Shown piece by piece: positions 1-7,791 of a DNA stretch of 64,000 nucleotides. Position 1 is the first letter of the stretch. The number at the start of each line of letters is the position of its first letter. The notes under the pieces are model-generated. The model did not search any database, was not told where the DNA came from, and worked only from the letters and a program-made list of their open reading frames with translations. The stretch comes from Staphylococcus kloosii (lineage in GTDB: Bacteria; Bacillota; Bacilli; Staphylococcales; Staphylococcaceae): positions 868,001 through 932,000 of the forward strand of contig NZ_CP027846.1 of NCBI RefSeq assembly GCF_003019255.1, read 5' to 3'. The translations under genes were made by a program, and so were the position numbers.

Positions 1-1
1 A

Positions 2-403
2 TTCACACATATTATGACACCAGACATGATTAAAGCTTTAACGAAGACCGTCGATTCCAAAACAATTGAAGCAACATGGTACGCTATATTAGTGAAAGGG
101 ATATTTTGTAATTTCTTTATTAATATTGGCATATACATATCATTGCAATTTAAAGATGGTCTATCTAAAGCATTTTTCATTGCATGTGGCGTAGTTGTAT
201 TCGTCTTTATGGGATATGAACACGTCGTATTTAATGCAGGCCTATATGCAGGTATGCTGTTTTATAACTTTGATGCGGTTGCTTGGTTAGACGTATTGAA
301 AAATATCGTGTTCGCATTTATTGGTAACTATATCGGTGGAGGTATTTTTGTAGGTTTACTATATGCTTATCTAAATGGACACCGTGACAGTTTAAAAATT
401 TAA
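2..403 (+). CDS. Formate/nitrite transporter (FNT family), C-terminal part only
   Basis: This is the last ~133 residues of a membrane channel of the FocA/NirC family, which move formate, nitrite or related small anions. The reading frame is open to the left edge, so the true start lies outside the window; the ATG at 14 is internal. The family signature is visible: a hydrophobic KGIFCNFFINIG segment followed by FMGYEHVVFNAG, matching the FNT segment with a conserved E-H pair before the last helices. Three or four membrane helices remain and the protein ends in a short basic tail. Substrate (nitrite or formate) cannot be decided from this fragment. A hairpin terminator follows at 418-456. Confidence 0.85.
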   Translation, partial: FTHIMTPDMIKALTKTVDSKTIEATWYAILVKGIFCNFFINIGIYISLQFKDGLSKAFFIACGVVVFVFMGYEHVVFNAGLYAGMLFYNFDAVAWLDVLKNIVFAFIGNYIGGGIFVGLLYAYLNGHRDSLKI

Positions 404-417
404 TAATTAACTGAGGG

Positions 418-456
418 CTTGAATGAGGTATGTCACCTTGTTCAAGTCATTTTATT
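418..456 (+). terminator. Rho-independent terminator after the FNT gene
   Basis: Stem arms CTTGAA..AGGT (418-429) and ACCT..TTCAAG (435-446) are separated by a five-base loop and followed by a T-rich run. Confidence 0.6.
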
Positions 457-553
457 TGTTACCTAAAGCTGTAACATGTAATATATCTTATTGTTATAAA
501 CAAGCTGTAGTAAAAAATACCTCATAGACGATTAGAAGAAGGGAGAGTTTTAA

Positions 554-1090
554 TTGACTAACCATAATATTCGGATTGCTGAAGAACAAGACGCAGAAGA
601 ACTGCAACAGTTAATGTATGAAGCATTTACACCGTTAAGAGAGCTAGGCATCGACTGGCCATCTGTTAATGCTAATGTTGATGCTGTAAGAAGAAATTTA
701 ATTGAAGGCACTACTTTTGTGTTAGAAAATGACGATGAAATTATTTCAACAATTACTGTACGTTACCCTTGGCAAAGTAAGCGTAGAGTATCGATATATC
801 CATTTGTATGGTGGTTTGCAACAAAACCTAAATATGACGGACAAGGTTTAGGAAGTAAGTTACTAACGTATGTTGAAGAAACATTTTTACGAGATACTTT
901 GAAAGCCCCTGCGGTAACGTTAGGTACTTCTGCTAGAAAACATCCTTGGTTGCTAGGCATATATGAAAAACGTGGCTATAAAATTTATGATGAACATGAG
1001 AGTGATGATGGCGATTTAGGCGTTATTATGAGAAAAGTTTTAATTCCTGAACGCTTTGATGAAGAAGTACTCGGAAAGCCACCATTTTAG
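554..1090 (+). CDS. GNAT family N-acetyltransferase
   Basis: A 178-residue acyl-CoA-dependent acetyltransferase of unknown substrate. The GNAT fold is supported by an N-terminal strand-helix segment, a central beta strand and the acetyl-CoA loop GQGLGSKLL at about residues 97-105, then LGIYEKRGYKIYDE, the usual C-terminal GNAT helix/strand in which a Tyr often acts as general acid. The start is TTG at 554, chosen because a good Shine-Dalgarno sequence (AAGAAGGGAG, 536-545) lies just upstream and no ATG fits. It is a single-gene unit ending at a terminator shared with hsp20. No partner suggests the substrate. Confidence 0.8.
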   Translation: MTNHNIRIAEEQDAEELQQLMYEAFTPLRELGIDWPSVNANVDAVRRNLIEGTTFVLENDDEIISTITVRYPWQSKRRVSIYPFVWWFATKPKYDGQGLGSKLLTYVEETFLRDTLKAPAVTLGTSARKHPWLLGIYEKRGYKIYDEHESDDGDLGVIMRKVLIPERFDEEVLGKPPF

Positions 1091-1100
1091 TATAAAAATA

Positions 1101-1150
1101 ACCCTTTCGCACTACACATATTGTTGATGTGTATGACGAAAGGGTATTTT
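1101..1150. terminator. Bidirectional terminator between the GNAT gene and hsp20
   Basis: Nine-base outer stem ACCCTTTCG (1101-1109) pairs with CGAAAGGGT (1137-1145), with an inner ACACAT/ATGTGT stem. A/T tracts on both sides allow it to act for both converging genes. Confidence 0.75.
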
Positions 1151-1154
1151 AATG

Positions 1155-1586
1155 TTAGTTAATTTCTATATTACTTGCTACATTAACGGTTGTATCTTGT
1201 TCTTTTGGTAATGTAACGTACAATACGCCGTTATCAAATTTAGCTGAGATTTGTTCTTGTATAATATGCTTAAATGTAAATTGGCGATTTAAGTCGTTCG
1301 TAGCACGTTCTTTATGAATAGTTTTACCTTCATCCGTAACATTAGCTTGTGATTGTTTTGCTTCTATAGTTAATGTTTCATTGTCGAAATTCAACTGAAT
1401 GTCAGTTTTGTTAAATCCTGGTAATTCAGCTGCTACTACAAAATGATCATTATATTCTATAATATCTGTCTTAATATCTTTTTTAAAAGGTGATTGTTCA
1501 TATATCTGTCTGCCTACATCTTTAAAAAACTCTCCGGGATCGACGTCAAATAAATTATTGTTGAAAGATCTTTTTTCAAATGCCAA
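1155..1586 (-). CDS. Small heat shock protein, Hsp20/alpha-crystallin family
   Basis: A 143-residue ATP-independent holdase chaperone that binds unfolding proteins in the cytosol. The alpha-crystallin domain occupies about residues 40-140: IEYNDHFVVAAELPGF opens the domain, the middle carries the long N-terminal-side loop, and FDNGVLYVTLPK near the end is the conserved G-V-L signature. The start is TTG at 1586, placed by an AAAGGAGC ribosome site about 10 bases upstream. The upstream gap carries a perfect 8+8 inverted repeat (1607-1625) just after a plausible promoter, which suggests a dedicated repressor; no CtsR or CIRCE element is seen. The sarZ terminator separates it from sarZ. Confidence 0.9.
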   Translation of the reverse strand: MAFEKRSFNNNLFDVDPGEFFKDVGRQIYEQSPFKKDIKTDIIEYNDHFVVAAELPGFNKTDIQLNFDNETLTIEAKQSQANVTDEGKTIHKERATNDLNRQFTFKHIIQEQISAKFDNGVLYVTLPKEQDTTVNVASNIEIN

Positions 1587-1606
1587 ATTAATCAGCTCCT
1601 TTAAAT

Positions 1607-1625
1607 TAGTCTAAAAGTTAGACTA
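1607..1625. promoter_or_regulatory. Operator-like inverted repeat in the hsp20 leader
   Basis: TAGTCTAA and TTAGACTA form a perfect 8+8 inverted repeat with a three-base centre. It lies between a TACAAT-like -10 (about 1630, minus strand) and the hsp20 ribosome site. It resembles a MarR- or TetR-type site, not CtsR or HrcA. The regulator is unknown. Confidence 0.5.
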
Positions 1626-1660
1626 CCTATATTGTAAAAGGTAAATGAAAAAAAGCAAAA

Positions 1661-1740
1661 TAAACCACATCTATTAGCATAAAATTAGATGAATAAACTT
1701 ATGAAGCTTAAAAATCAAATGCTAATAATGTGGTTTATAA
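1661..1740 (-). terminator. sarZ terminator (large inverted repeat)
   Basis: AAACCACAT..TATTAGCAT (about 1662-1680) is mirrored by ATGCTAATAATGTGGTTT (about 1720-1737), around a ~40-base loop. On the minus strand the second arm is followed by a T-rich run, as expected for sarZ. Confidence 0.6.
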
Positions 1741-1758
1741 GTACGGTATAAGTAAATA

Positions 1759-2196
1759 TTATAAATTTGCGTCGAAATTTTTATTTACAAAATTTTGTAA
1801 TGTGTCTTTTAATTCTTTTGACTCTTCTAAATCCATGTCGAATTCAGTGAATACTTTTTTAGATACGTCTAAAAGTTGTTCACGAATGTCTATACCTTCC
1901 TTAGTCAATGAAACTTGTAAGTTACGTTCATCATTTTGTTCACGCATACGTTTAACAAAGCCTTTTTTCTCTAACTTTTTGAGTAGAGGTGTTAAAGTAC
2001 CTGAATCTAAGAAAACGCGTTTTCCTAATGTTTTGATGTTGATTTTTTCATCTGGTTCCATGGCAAGTAGCACAATATATCCAGTATATGTTAAATCATA
2101 CTCTTTTAAGTAAGTAGTATATTTCTTAATTATCTCTTTGGAAGAAACATAAAATAAAAAGCATAATTGTCGTTCTAAATAACTATCTTTATTCAT
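1759..2196 (-). CDS. sarZ: SarZ, MarR-family redox-sensing global regulator
   Basis: A 145-residue winged-helix regulator very close to S. aureus SarZ as I remember it: QLCFLFYVSSKEIIKKYT near the N-terminus and VFLDSGTLTPLLKKLEKKGFV in the recognition helix region. The single conserved Cys (residue 11, in RQLCFL) is the redox switch of the OhrR/MgrA/SarZ group. In S. aureus SarZ controls virulence, metabolic and oxidative-stress genes through oxidation and thiolation of this Cys. The wing sequence MREQNDERNLQVSLT is typical MarR. Its neighbours (small DUF3139 protein, glutamate symporter) match the S. aureus sarZ locus, which supports orthology. Expression likely starts from the TTGACA promoter at 2224-2252. 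Confidence 0.95.
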   Translation of the reverse strand: MNKDSYLERQLCFLFYVSSKEIIKKYTTYLKEYDLTYTGYIVLLAMEPDEKINIKTLGKRVFLDSGTLTPLLKKLEKKGFVKRMREQNDERNLQVSLTKEGIDIREQLLDVSKKVFTEFDMDLEESKELKDTLQNFVNKNFDANL

Positions 2197-2223
2197 CTAA
2201 TTAATCGCTCCTTTTGCTTTTTA

Positions 2224-2252
2224 ACCATAATATTATAATGACACCATGTCAA
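2224..2252 (-). promoter_or_regulatory. Predicted sigma-A promoter of sarZ
   Basis: On the minus strand TTGACA (2247-2252) is followed after 17 bases by TATGGT (2224-2229). The ribosome site AAAGGAGCG of sarZ lies further downstream. Confidence 0.55.
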
Positions 2253-2413
2253 TACAAATTGGAAGCGATACGATTTTTATAGTTAAATATTTATAAATTT
2301 GTAGATATTAAGAACATTTTGTTACAAAGTTTGTATAACTCTTTATAATTAAATATTTTTAAGTCATAATAAATAAGATACGTATTAACAAACTGGGTTA
2401 AAGGAGATTCATA

Positions 2414-2770
2414 ATGAAGACGTTTTTCAAAATACTAGGAATCTTAATTATTTCATTTATCTTAGCTGTTGTCTTCTTTTTTGGAATGAGAACTTATCAA
2501 GGCCATAAAAACCTTGAATTAGTAGATAAATATTTAGCTGAACATCATTTAACTGATAAAGTTCAATCTGAAAAAACGAAGTACAGTGGTAAAAAAGGGC
2601 TATATTATAAAGAAGTGAAATTTAAAACAGATCCCAACTTAACATATGTCGTACAACCAATTAGTACATTTAAAGGCATAGTAGTACAAGGTTTTGATAA
2701 TGAAACGAAAAAAAGAGTTAAAGATGCTAAATATCGGAAGTTTGATCAAGACTATAAGCCTAAAAAATAA
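2414..2770 (+). CDS. DUF3139 family small membrane-anchored protein
   Basis: A 118-residue protein with one N-terminal membrane segment (about residues 5-26) and a basic, Lys-rich extracytoplasmic domain. The segment GLYYKEVKFKTDPNLTYVVQPI is the hallmark of DUF3139, a family of small staphylococcal and bacillal proteins of unknown function. The hydrophobic stretch has no clear cleavage site, so it is probably an anchor. It is transcribed divergently from sarZ and ends in its own terminator (2792-2830). The sarZ/DUF3139/glutamate symporter order is the same in S. aureus, so this is a core gene. Function is not known. Confidence 0.75.
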   Translation: MKTFFKILGILIISFILAVVFFFGMRTYQGHKNLELVDKYLAEHHLTDKVQSEKTKYSGKKGLYYKEVKFKTDPNLTYVVQPISTFKGIVVQGFDNETKKRVKDAKYRKFDQDYKPKK

Positions 2771-2791
2771 ATAAAAGTCCGTTAACTGCGA

Positions 2792-2830
2792 GTCACAGAA
2801 ATATTTATTATTTCTGTGACTTATTTTATT
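2792..2830 (+). terminator. Terminator of the DUF3139 gene
   Basis: GTCACAGAAATA (2792-2803) and TATTTCTGTGAC (2809-2820) form a 12-bp stem around a short loop, followed by TTATTTTATT. Confidence 0.8.
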
Positions 2831-2858
2831 GATATAGGAAGTTGTAAATTGCTTTAAA

Positions 2859-2872
2859 AGCAAACGGTTTCA
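2859..2872. promoter_or_regulatory. cre-like site upstream of the glutamate symporter gene
   Basis: AGCAAACGGTTTCA matches the CcpA consensus at most positions (its complement reads TGAAACCGTTTGCT). It lies ~280 bases before the symporter start, which is far, so its role is uncertain. Confidence 0.3.
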
Positions 2873-2998
2873 TAACATGTTACTCATTTATAAATTTAAC
2901 TTAAAAAAGTATCGTTATATAAATTAAAGCTTCATAAAATTTCAAATAATATCGGTATAATCGTATTTAAATAAAAAATAGAGATTTATTATACTTGA

Positions 2999-3121
2999 TT
3001 TTGCAAAATATTACTGATGTTACTTATTTATACTTTTTAAGTGTATAAAATTATAAATGATGTAATAAGTTACAATTTTGCAAAAAGTTTTATATTCTTT
3101 TTTTGCTTTGTTTGATATAAT
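2999..3121 (+). promoter_or_regulatory. Promoter region of gltT with paired TTTTGCAAAA palindromes
   Basis: Two identical 10-base palindromes TTTTGCAAAA sit at 2999-3008 and 3076-3085. Between them lies a smaller inverted repeat (TATAC/GTATA) and a near-match pair TGTTACTTATT / AATAAGTTACA. A TATAAT -10 element is at 3116-3121, 32 bases before the gene. The arrangement suggests a regulated promoter with distant operator halves; no regulator is recognised. Confidence 0.4.
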
Positions 3122-3152
3122 TTAGAAATGTCAGAAGAAGGGGAGTTTCAAC

Positions 3153-4427
3153 ATGAAATATTTGAGAAAAATTAGTTTGCCAACTCAGGTTATTATTGCT
3201 CTTATACTTGGTATCGTTGTTGGTTTACTATTATATGGACACGATGAATGGGTAAATTACATTAAACCATTTGGTGATGTATTTTTAAATTTAATTAAAA
3301 TGATTGTAATACCAGTCGTATTCTGTGCGCTAGCATTATCAATTTCTAATGTTGGTGAATCAAAAACAGTTGGACGTTACGGACTAAAAACAATTATATA
3401 TTTTGAAGTTATAACTACAATAGCAATCGCATTGGGAATCATTTTTGCGAATGTCTTTAAACCGGGTTCTGGACTAGATCCTCATAAATTACCGAAAGGT
3501 GACATATCATCATACGAATCATCAGCGAAGGCAGCTGAACATTCTACATATGGTAATCACTTTATCGACACACTTGTAAACATAGTACCTACAAACTTTT
3601 TTGAAGCATTAAATAAAGGTGATTTATTACCAATTATCTTCTTTGCCGCTTTCTTCGGTATTGCATTATCTGCAATTGGGAAAAAAGCAGAGCCAGTAAG
3701 AAATGTTTTAGGTGGCGTTTTAGAAGCAGTATTCTGGATGATTAATAAAATTCTTAAATTAGCACCAATTGGTGTTTTCGCGTTTATTAGTACAACAGTT
3801 ATGACATTTGGTGCTTCGGCATTATTACCACTATTAAAATTATTACTAGTAGTAATCGGAGCAATGGTATTCTTTGTAGTAGTCGTATTAGGTATTGTTG
3901 CTAAAATATGTGGTATCAATATTTTCCATATTATGAAAATACTTAAAAATGAATTAATACTAGCATTTTCAACATCAAGTTCTGAATCGGTGTTGCCAAT
4001 TATCATGAAAAAAATGGAAAACTTTGGCGCGCCAAGGGATATTACATCATTTGTAGTGCCAATCGGATATACATTTAACTTAGACGGTTCTGCATTGTAT
4101 CAATCAATAGCGGCACTGTTCGTGGCTCAAATGTATGGTATAGACATGTCAATTGGGCAACAAATTATGTTAATGGTTACTTTGATGGTAGCCTCTAAAG
4201 GTATGGCCGGCGTACCAGGTGTATCTATCGTTGTACTTGTAACTACTTTAGGTGCAATGGGATTACCAGCACAAGGTCTAGCTTTAATTATCGGTATCGA
4301 TAGACTGCTAGATATGGTTAGAACGGCTGTAAACGTAATGGGTAACTCTTTATCAACAATCGTTATTTCTAAATGGGAAGGCGTATACAATAAAGAGAAA
4401 GGCCAAGAATATTATAAATCTATATAA
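3153..4427 (+). CDS. gltT: Proton/sodium-glutamate (dicarboxylate) symporter, DAACS family
   Basis: A 424-residue secondary transporter that imports glutamate/aspartate or C4-dicarboxylates with H+ or Na+. It shows the family hallmarks in order: an N-terminal scaffold of about six helices, the serine-rich hairpin FSTSSSESVLP at about residue 271, the transport-helix motif NLDGSALYQS at about 311 (the usual NMDGT region), and DRLLDMVRTAVNVMGNSL at about 377-394 that holds the substrate-binding Asp and Arg/Asn residues. The length is normal. It is a single-gene unit preceded by a palindrome-rich promoter and followed by a strong terminator. Exact substrate is uncertain; glutamate is inferred from the sarZ-linked orthologue. 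Confidence 0.9.
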   Translation: MKYLRKISLPTQVIIALILGIVVGLLLYGHDEWVNYIKPFGDVFLNLIKMIVIPVVFCALALSISNVGESKTVGRYGLKTIIYFEVITTIAIALGIIFANVFKPGSGLDPHKLPKGDISSYESSAKAAEHSTYGNHFIDTLVNIVPTNFFEALNKGDLLPIIFFAAFFGIALSAIGKKAEPVRNVLGGVLEAVFWMINKILKLAPIGVFAFISTTVMTFGASALLPLLKLLLVVIGAMVFFVVVVLGIVAKICGINIFHIMKILKNELILAFSTSSSESVLPIIMKKMENFGAPRDITSFVVPIGYTFNLDGSALYQSIAALFVAQMYGIDMSIGQQIMLMVTLMVASKGMAGVPGVSIVVLVTTLGAMGLPAQGLALIIGIDRLLDMVRTAVNVMGNSLSTIVISKWEGVYNKEKGQEYYKSI

Positions 4428-4462
4428 AACAAGAGTTTGTGACATAATTCCTAACTTAAATT

Positions 4463-4516
4463 AAATAGCACCCCATTCTACTGATTTATTCAGTAAAAAT
4501 GAGGTGCTATTTTTTT
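4463..4516 (+). terminator. Terminator of the glutamate symporter gene
   Basis: AAATAGCACC (from 4463) pairs with GGTGCTATTT (4504-4513), with an inner ACTG/CAGT stem, followed by a run of T. Confidence 0.85.
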
Positions 4517-4521
4517 ATAAT

Positions 4522-4632
4522 CTATGATTTTGTTCGTGCATGCTTGCCTTGATTTAGGATAGTATGGCTCGAGCCTGTAGTCTCTCACACATATGATTCC
4601 CTCAGGCGTCAGCACGATGCAAAATCATTACA
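4522..4632 (-). repeat. Dispersed intergenic repeat, partial copy (inverted)
   Basis: About 110 bases here are the reverse complement of the first half of the tandem repeat at 42561-43054. Shared blocks include GCCTTGATTTAGGATAGTAT, TGTAGTCTCTCAC and CAGCACGAT. It lies between the gltT terminator and the DUF4889-type gene and has no convincing ORF. The second half of the repeat unit (the GGGAC..GTCCC hairpin) is missing here. It is a non-coding staphylococcal intergenic repeat; I cannot name its family. Confidence 0.8.
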
Positions 4633-4768
4633 ACTTTCCAATTTTATAAAAAATAAAGCACGCTCGTATAATTTAATTAATCATGACAAAAACCAAATTA
4701 ACGAGGTGCCTTATGTATAGAGTTTATAACATGCTAGAATCTTTCTGTCCCAAACTCTAACGTATGCA

Positions 4769-5113
4769 TTATTGCATGTGCATATTACCCATGTCATGTA
4801 TTTTCATCATTAAACCATGAGGAATATCATCGTGCTTAACAATTTTCATAGATGAGTATTTGTCAGAACCTTTGGCTTTAACTAATTTTACAAAATCGCC
4901 TTTTTTAGGTGAAAAACCACTTTTAGAAGGGATTTTAACGTCTTTTTCTACTTTGTGATCTTTGTCGTTAATAACTTTTTCTGCAGTGTGTTTATCTTTC
5001 ATATAACCGTAATACGTTTCTTTTTCACCAGTAGTCAACATGACGATAACTAGAACGATACTTACGATTAACATTACTGCGATTAAGCCGTAACTAAATA
5101 CTTTTTTATTCAT
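4769..5113 (-). CDS. DUF4889-type membrane-anchored protein, function unknown
   Basis: A 114-residue protein with an N-terminal membrane segment (about residues 8-28) and a Lys-rich extracytoplasmic domain. The motif ETYYGYMKDKHTAEKVI and the C-terminal HDDIPHGLMMKIHDM are like small staphylococcal proteins annotated DUF4889. The C-terminus is rich in Met and His (MMKIHDMGNMHMQ), which could bind a metal such as copper, but that is only suggestive. The ribosome site AAAGGAG precedes the ATG. It is a single gene, between a repeat element and the AraC regulator. Confidence 0.65.
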   Translation of the reverse strand: MNKKVFSYGLIAVMLIVSIVLVIVMLTTGEKETYYGYMKDKHTAEKVINDKDHKVEKDVKIPSKSGFSPKKGDFVKLVKAKGSDKYSSMKIVKHDDIPHGLMMKIHDMGNMHMQ

Positions 5114-5242
5114 AGTAATTCTTGGCTCCTTTAACTATCTATATTATTAATATAACTTCATTATAATAATAATATAGATAAAAACAAAATTAAATCGTCA
5201 AATTTTGTTTGATTTAACAAATTTGTCGTATTTTACATAATT

Positions 5243-6064
5243 CTAGTGTATATGGCAATTCTGAAATTCAGTTGGAGAGACGTTAATATAAATGTTCGGA
5301 CAGTATGGAATATAAGTATATTGTTGTCTGTAGGCATGTGGCGTCGTATTTAAGTAACGTTTAAAATGAGTTAAATAATTATAGTAATTTTTAAAACCAA
5401 AAAAGTAGGCAATAGATGTAATAGAACTATTTGTAAACAAAAGCTCTGGTATAGACAGCGCGATTTTTAGACTAGTAAGGTAGTATTTAAAATTTACAGT
5501 TAGCTTTCTGCTAAATAATAACGAAATGTAACTAGTGGAAAAATATAATTTTTGTGCTAAATAATGTGAAGAAAGCTTTTCTAAACTATAACGGTTAATA
5601 TACGAGGCTACATTATTTAGAGAATTACTAGTTGAACAAATAATGGGTTTGTAGATTTTACTGTGCGTTACGTATGTTTCAGTATTTAATAACTGTATAA
5701 TATCGAACAATAATAACGTATTAATTGTATTATTGTAATGATATTCATTAATGATGTGAAAAATTAGTAATTTTAACGTGTGAGATGATTGTAGCTTTTG
5801 ATAATTATAATGACTGTTAAATAAATTATAATGATTTTGAGCAAGCAGAAACAATGGAATCTTAGTTTCTATAATTTGAGTGCCACCAAGAATCGTGTAT
5901 AAATCATTATGATTAATAATCAAGACGTTATCATTTAATGCTACTATTTTGCCATTTAAACGTACCTTTAAATCGTTACATAGAGACAAATATATTATAA
6001 AGTGATTTAAACAACGACGCGTAGTTGTTGTGTAATCATTGTGGAAGTGGATTGTACAGTGCAT
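5243..6064 (-). CDS. AraC family transcriptional regulator
   Basis: A 273-residue regulator. The DNA-binding AraC domain lies in about residues 155-250 with two helix-turn-helix units: SLEKLSSHYLAQKLYFSTSYISLLFSRKL split over the first, and ITSIAYFFGFKNYYNYLTHFKRYLNTTPHAYRQQY for the second, the latter being the classic AraC signature. The first ~150 residues match nothing I recognise; they would carry the effector or dimer domain. The protein is unusually rich in Asn, Ile and Tyr, reflecting very AT-rich DNA. It is divergent from the amidase gene at 6234. A similar AraC gene lies at this place in S. aureus. Target genes are unknown. Confidence 0.8.
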   Translation of the reverse strand: MHCTIHFHNDYTTTTRRCLNHFIIYLSLCNDLKVRLNGKIVALNDNVLIINHNDLYTILGGTQIIETKIPLFLLAQNHYNLFNSHYNYQKLQSSHTLKLLIFHIINEYHYNNTINTLLLFDIIQLLNTETYVTHSKIYKPIICSTSNSLNNVASYINRYSLEKLSSHYLAQKLYFSTSYISLLFSRKLTVNFKYYLTSLKIALSIPELLFTNSSITSIAYFFGFKNYYNYLTHFKRYLNTTPHAYRQQYTYIPYCPNIYINVSPTEFQNCHIH

Positions 6065-6233
6065 TAAATCAACTCCTTAACTCAGATGTTTTCATTGGGA
6101 CAATATTCATTATACAATAGTTAACCCAACTCATTTTTACTACAGTTTTATAGAAGTTGAGATTTATAGTTACAGCTATATGTTTGTTAGAATAGTAAAT
6201 ATTAAAAATGTGATGTTAAATAGGTGACTGTCG

Positions 6234-6782
6234 ATGAAGCACATATATTCCGATTACTTTAATGGTAAACCTAAAATTACAAATAAAAAGCCACAAATAT
6301 GTGGTATTGTCTTGCATGATGATGCAGAGAATATGGCTGCCAAAGATTATATAGAATGGCTCAAAGAAAGGGAACAACAAGGTTGTTTAGAAAAAGGATG
6401 GGCGAGTATATATGTTGATAAAGATACGTGTTACTGGTTTCACCCTATTGAGTACGTAGAGTGGCATTGTGGAGATCGCTTTGCCAATGAACATTATGTT
6501 GGCATTGAAAGGTGTCAGTCGAAAATAGATGGCGTACTGTCTGATTCACAATTTCATGAAAATGAAGAAGCTAGTTTTGCTCTAGCGGCACAAATTTTAA
6601 AAGACCATATGTTACCAGTAAACAGAGATACTATCAGACTGCATAGAGAATTTTTCGATACGGCTTGTCCTGCTAGGGCATGGCATATGCATGTTAATAA
6701 TGGTGAAAATTCTGAAGCGAACAGGAAACGATTAAAGGATTACTTTATTAGTCGAATCCAAAGCTATTACGAAATTATATAA
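6234..6782 (+). CDS. N-acetylmuramoyl-L-alanine amidase (Amidase_2), no signal peptide
   Basis: A 182-residue protein formed almost entirely by an Amidase_2/PGRP-like domain, which cuts the bond between muramic acid and L-alanine in peptidoglycan. The three zinc ligands are visible: His28 (GIVLHDD), His137 (RLHREFF) and Cys145 (DTACPARAW), matching the H-H-C set of T7 lysozyme. WHCGD at 77-81 is also typical. There is no signal peptide, no cell-wall binding (SH3b) domain and no CHAP domain, unlike staphylococcal autolysins or most phage endolysins. No holin is adjacent. It may be a domesticated phage lysin or an intracellular recycling enzyme. It is a single gene with a bidirectional terminator behind it. 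Confidence 0.85.
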   Translation: MKHIYSDYFNGKPKITNKKPQICGIVLHDDAENMAAKDYIEWLKEREQQGCLEKGWASIYVDKDTCYWFHPIEYVEWHCGDRFANEHYVGIERCQSKIDGVLSDSQFHENEEASFALAAQILKDHMLPVNRDTIRLHREFFDTACPARAWHMHVNNGENSEANRKRLKDYFISRIQSYYEII

Positions 6783-6792
6783 CAATGATAAA

Positions 6793-6836
6793 ACAGCTAT
6801 ACTACGATAATGGTTACATTACAGTAGTATAGCTGT
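6793..6836. terminator. Bidirectional terminator between the amidase and corA genes
   Basis: ACAGCTATACTAC (from 6793) pairs perfectly with GTAGTATAGCTGT (6824-6836) around an 18-base loop. Confidence 0.75.
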
Positions 6837-6852
6837 TCTATTGTTTATAAAG

Positions 6853-7791
6853 TTAAAGCTTCTGTTTGCGCCATAAAAATGCACCGACAAATGATACAAG
6901 GATCAGTGAAATAACAATAACGACAATCCATGAAATATAACTGTGAGCGTTAATAGGTAACGGCACGTTCATACCAAAGAAACTGAATACTAATGTTGGT
7001 AACGTTAAGAAAACCGTAAATAAGGTTAATGTTTTCATAGTGTTATTTAATTCATTTGATAATAGAGAAGCATGTGAAGTCGTAATACTCTCTAAAATCT
7101 TAGTATAGAGTTCAGTTGTTTCGACGGCTTGTTTATTTTCGATGACTAAATCTTCAAGTAATTCTTCATCTTCATCAAATCTTTTAATGGCAGGCAATCT
7201 AAAGAGTTTTTTAATAATATTATCATTACCTTTAAGTGCCGCTAAAAAGTAAACTAAACTCTTTTCTACTTCCATTAAGTTATACAATTGCTTGTTACTA
7301 ACATTATTTTTCAAATTACGTTCAATACGTAGTCTTGTTTTGTTTAATAATCTTAAATTTCTGTTATAGTGATTTGCTATTGTTAATAAAATATTTAAAG
7401 CAAAGCGACTATGATATTTTAAATTAATATGTTGACGCGAAAAGTTTTCAAGAAATTCATTTTCTTCGTTACATATCGTAATAATTCTTTTATTACCAAT
7501 AATGATACCTAACGGGATTGTTATAAATGAAAGCACATTATGATTTGTTTTATTTACAACTGGTAAATCGATAATTATTAAAGAATAACCAGATTCATCA
7601 TCGTATTCGATACGTGAACTTTCTTCACTGTCTAATGGGTCTTTAATAAAATCCTCAGGAATATTATATTGGGACATTATTGTTTCTATTTCTTCTCGTT
7701 CAGGCTCCACAATATTAATCCAAGAAGCCGTTGAATCTACTGGAGATTCCATAATTTCTTGATTGTGATTATGCTTGTATGCTGTAATCAT
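6853..7791 (-). CDS. corA: CorA family magnesium/cobalt transporter
   Basis: A 312-residue divalent cation channel of the plasma membrane. The large N-terminal cytosolic domain (residues 1-~245) ends in a long helix, and two membrane helices lie at the C-terminus (about 252-272 and 287-307). The selectivity motif G-M-N is at 273-275 (FFGMNVP), followed by a short loop and the basic tail WRKQKL. The length is normal for the family. The ribosome site GAAGGAGG sits before the ATG. A second, divergent CorA is at 50680. No Mg riboswitch is seen upstream. Mg, Co and Ni cannot be told apart from sequence. Confidence 0.9.
   Translation of the reverse strand: MITAYKHNHNQEIMESPVDSTASWINIVEPEREEIETIMSQYNIPEDFIKDPLDSEESSRIEYDDESGYSLIIIDLPVVNKTNHNVLSFITIPLGIIIGNKRIITICNEENEFLENFSRQHINLKYHSRFALNILLTIANHYNRNLRLLNKTRLRIERNLKNNVSNKQLYNLMEVEKSLVYFLAALKGNDNIIKKLFRLPAIKRFDEDEELLEDLVIENKQAVETTELYTKILESITTSHASLLSNELNNTMKTLTLFTVFLTLPTLVFSFFGMNVPLPINAHSYISWIVVIVISLILVSFVGAFLWRKQKL

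Noticed and set aside
1730..2113. Plus-strand ORF opposite sarZ
   Set aside because: sarZ is unmistakable on the other strand; the ORF has no ribosome site and a shadow-like composition.
4712..4759. Fifteen-codon ORF (MYRVYNMLESFCPKL) with an AACGAGGTG-like site
   Set aside because: It is too short and lies in repeat-derived DNA; no conservation can be judged here, so it is not called.
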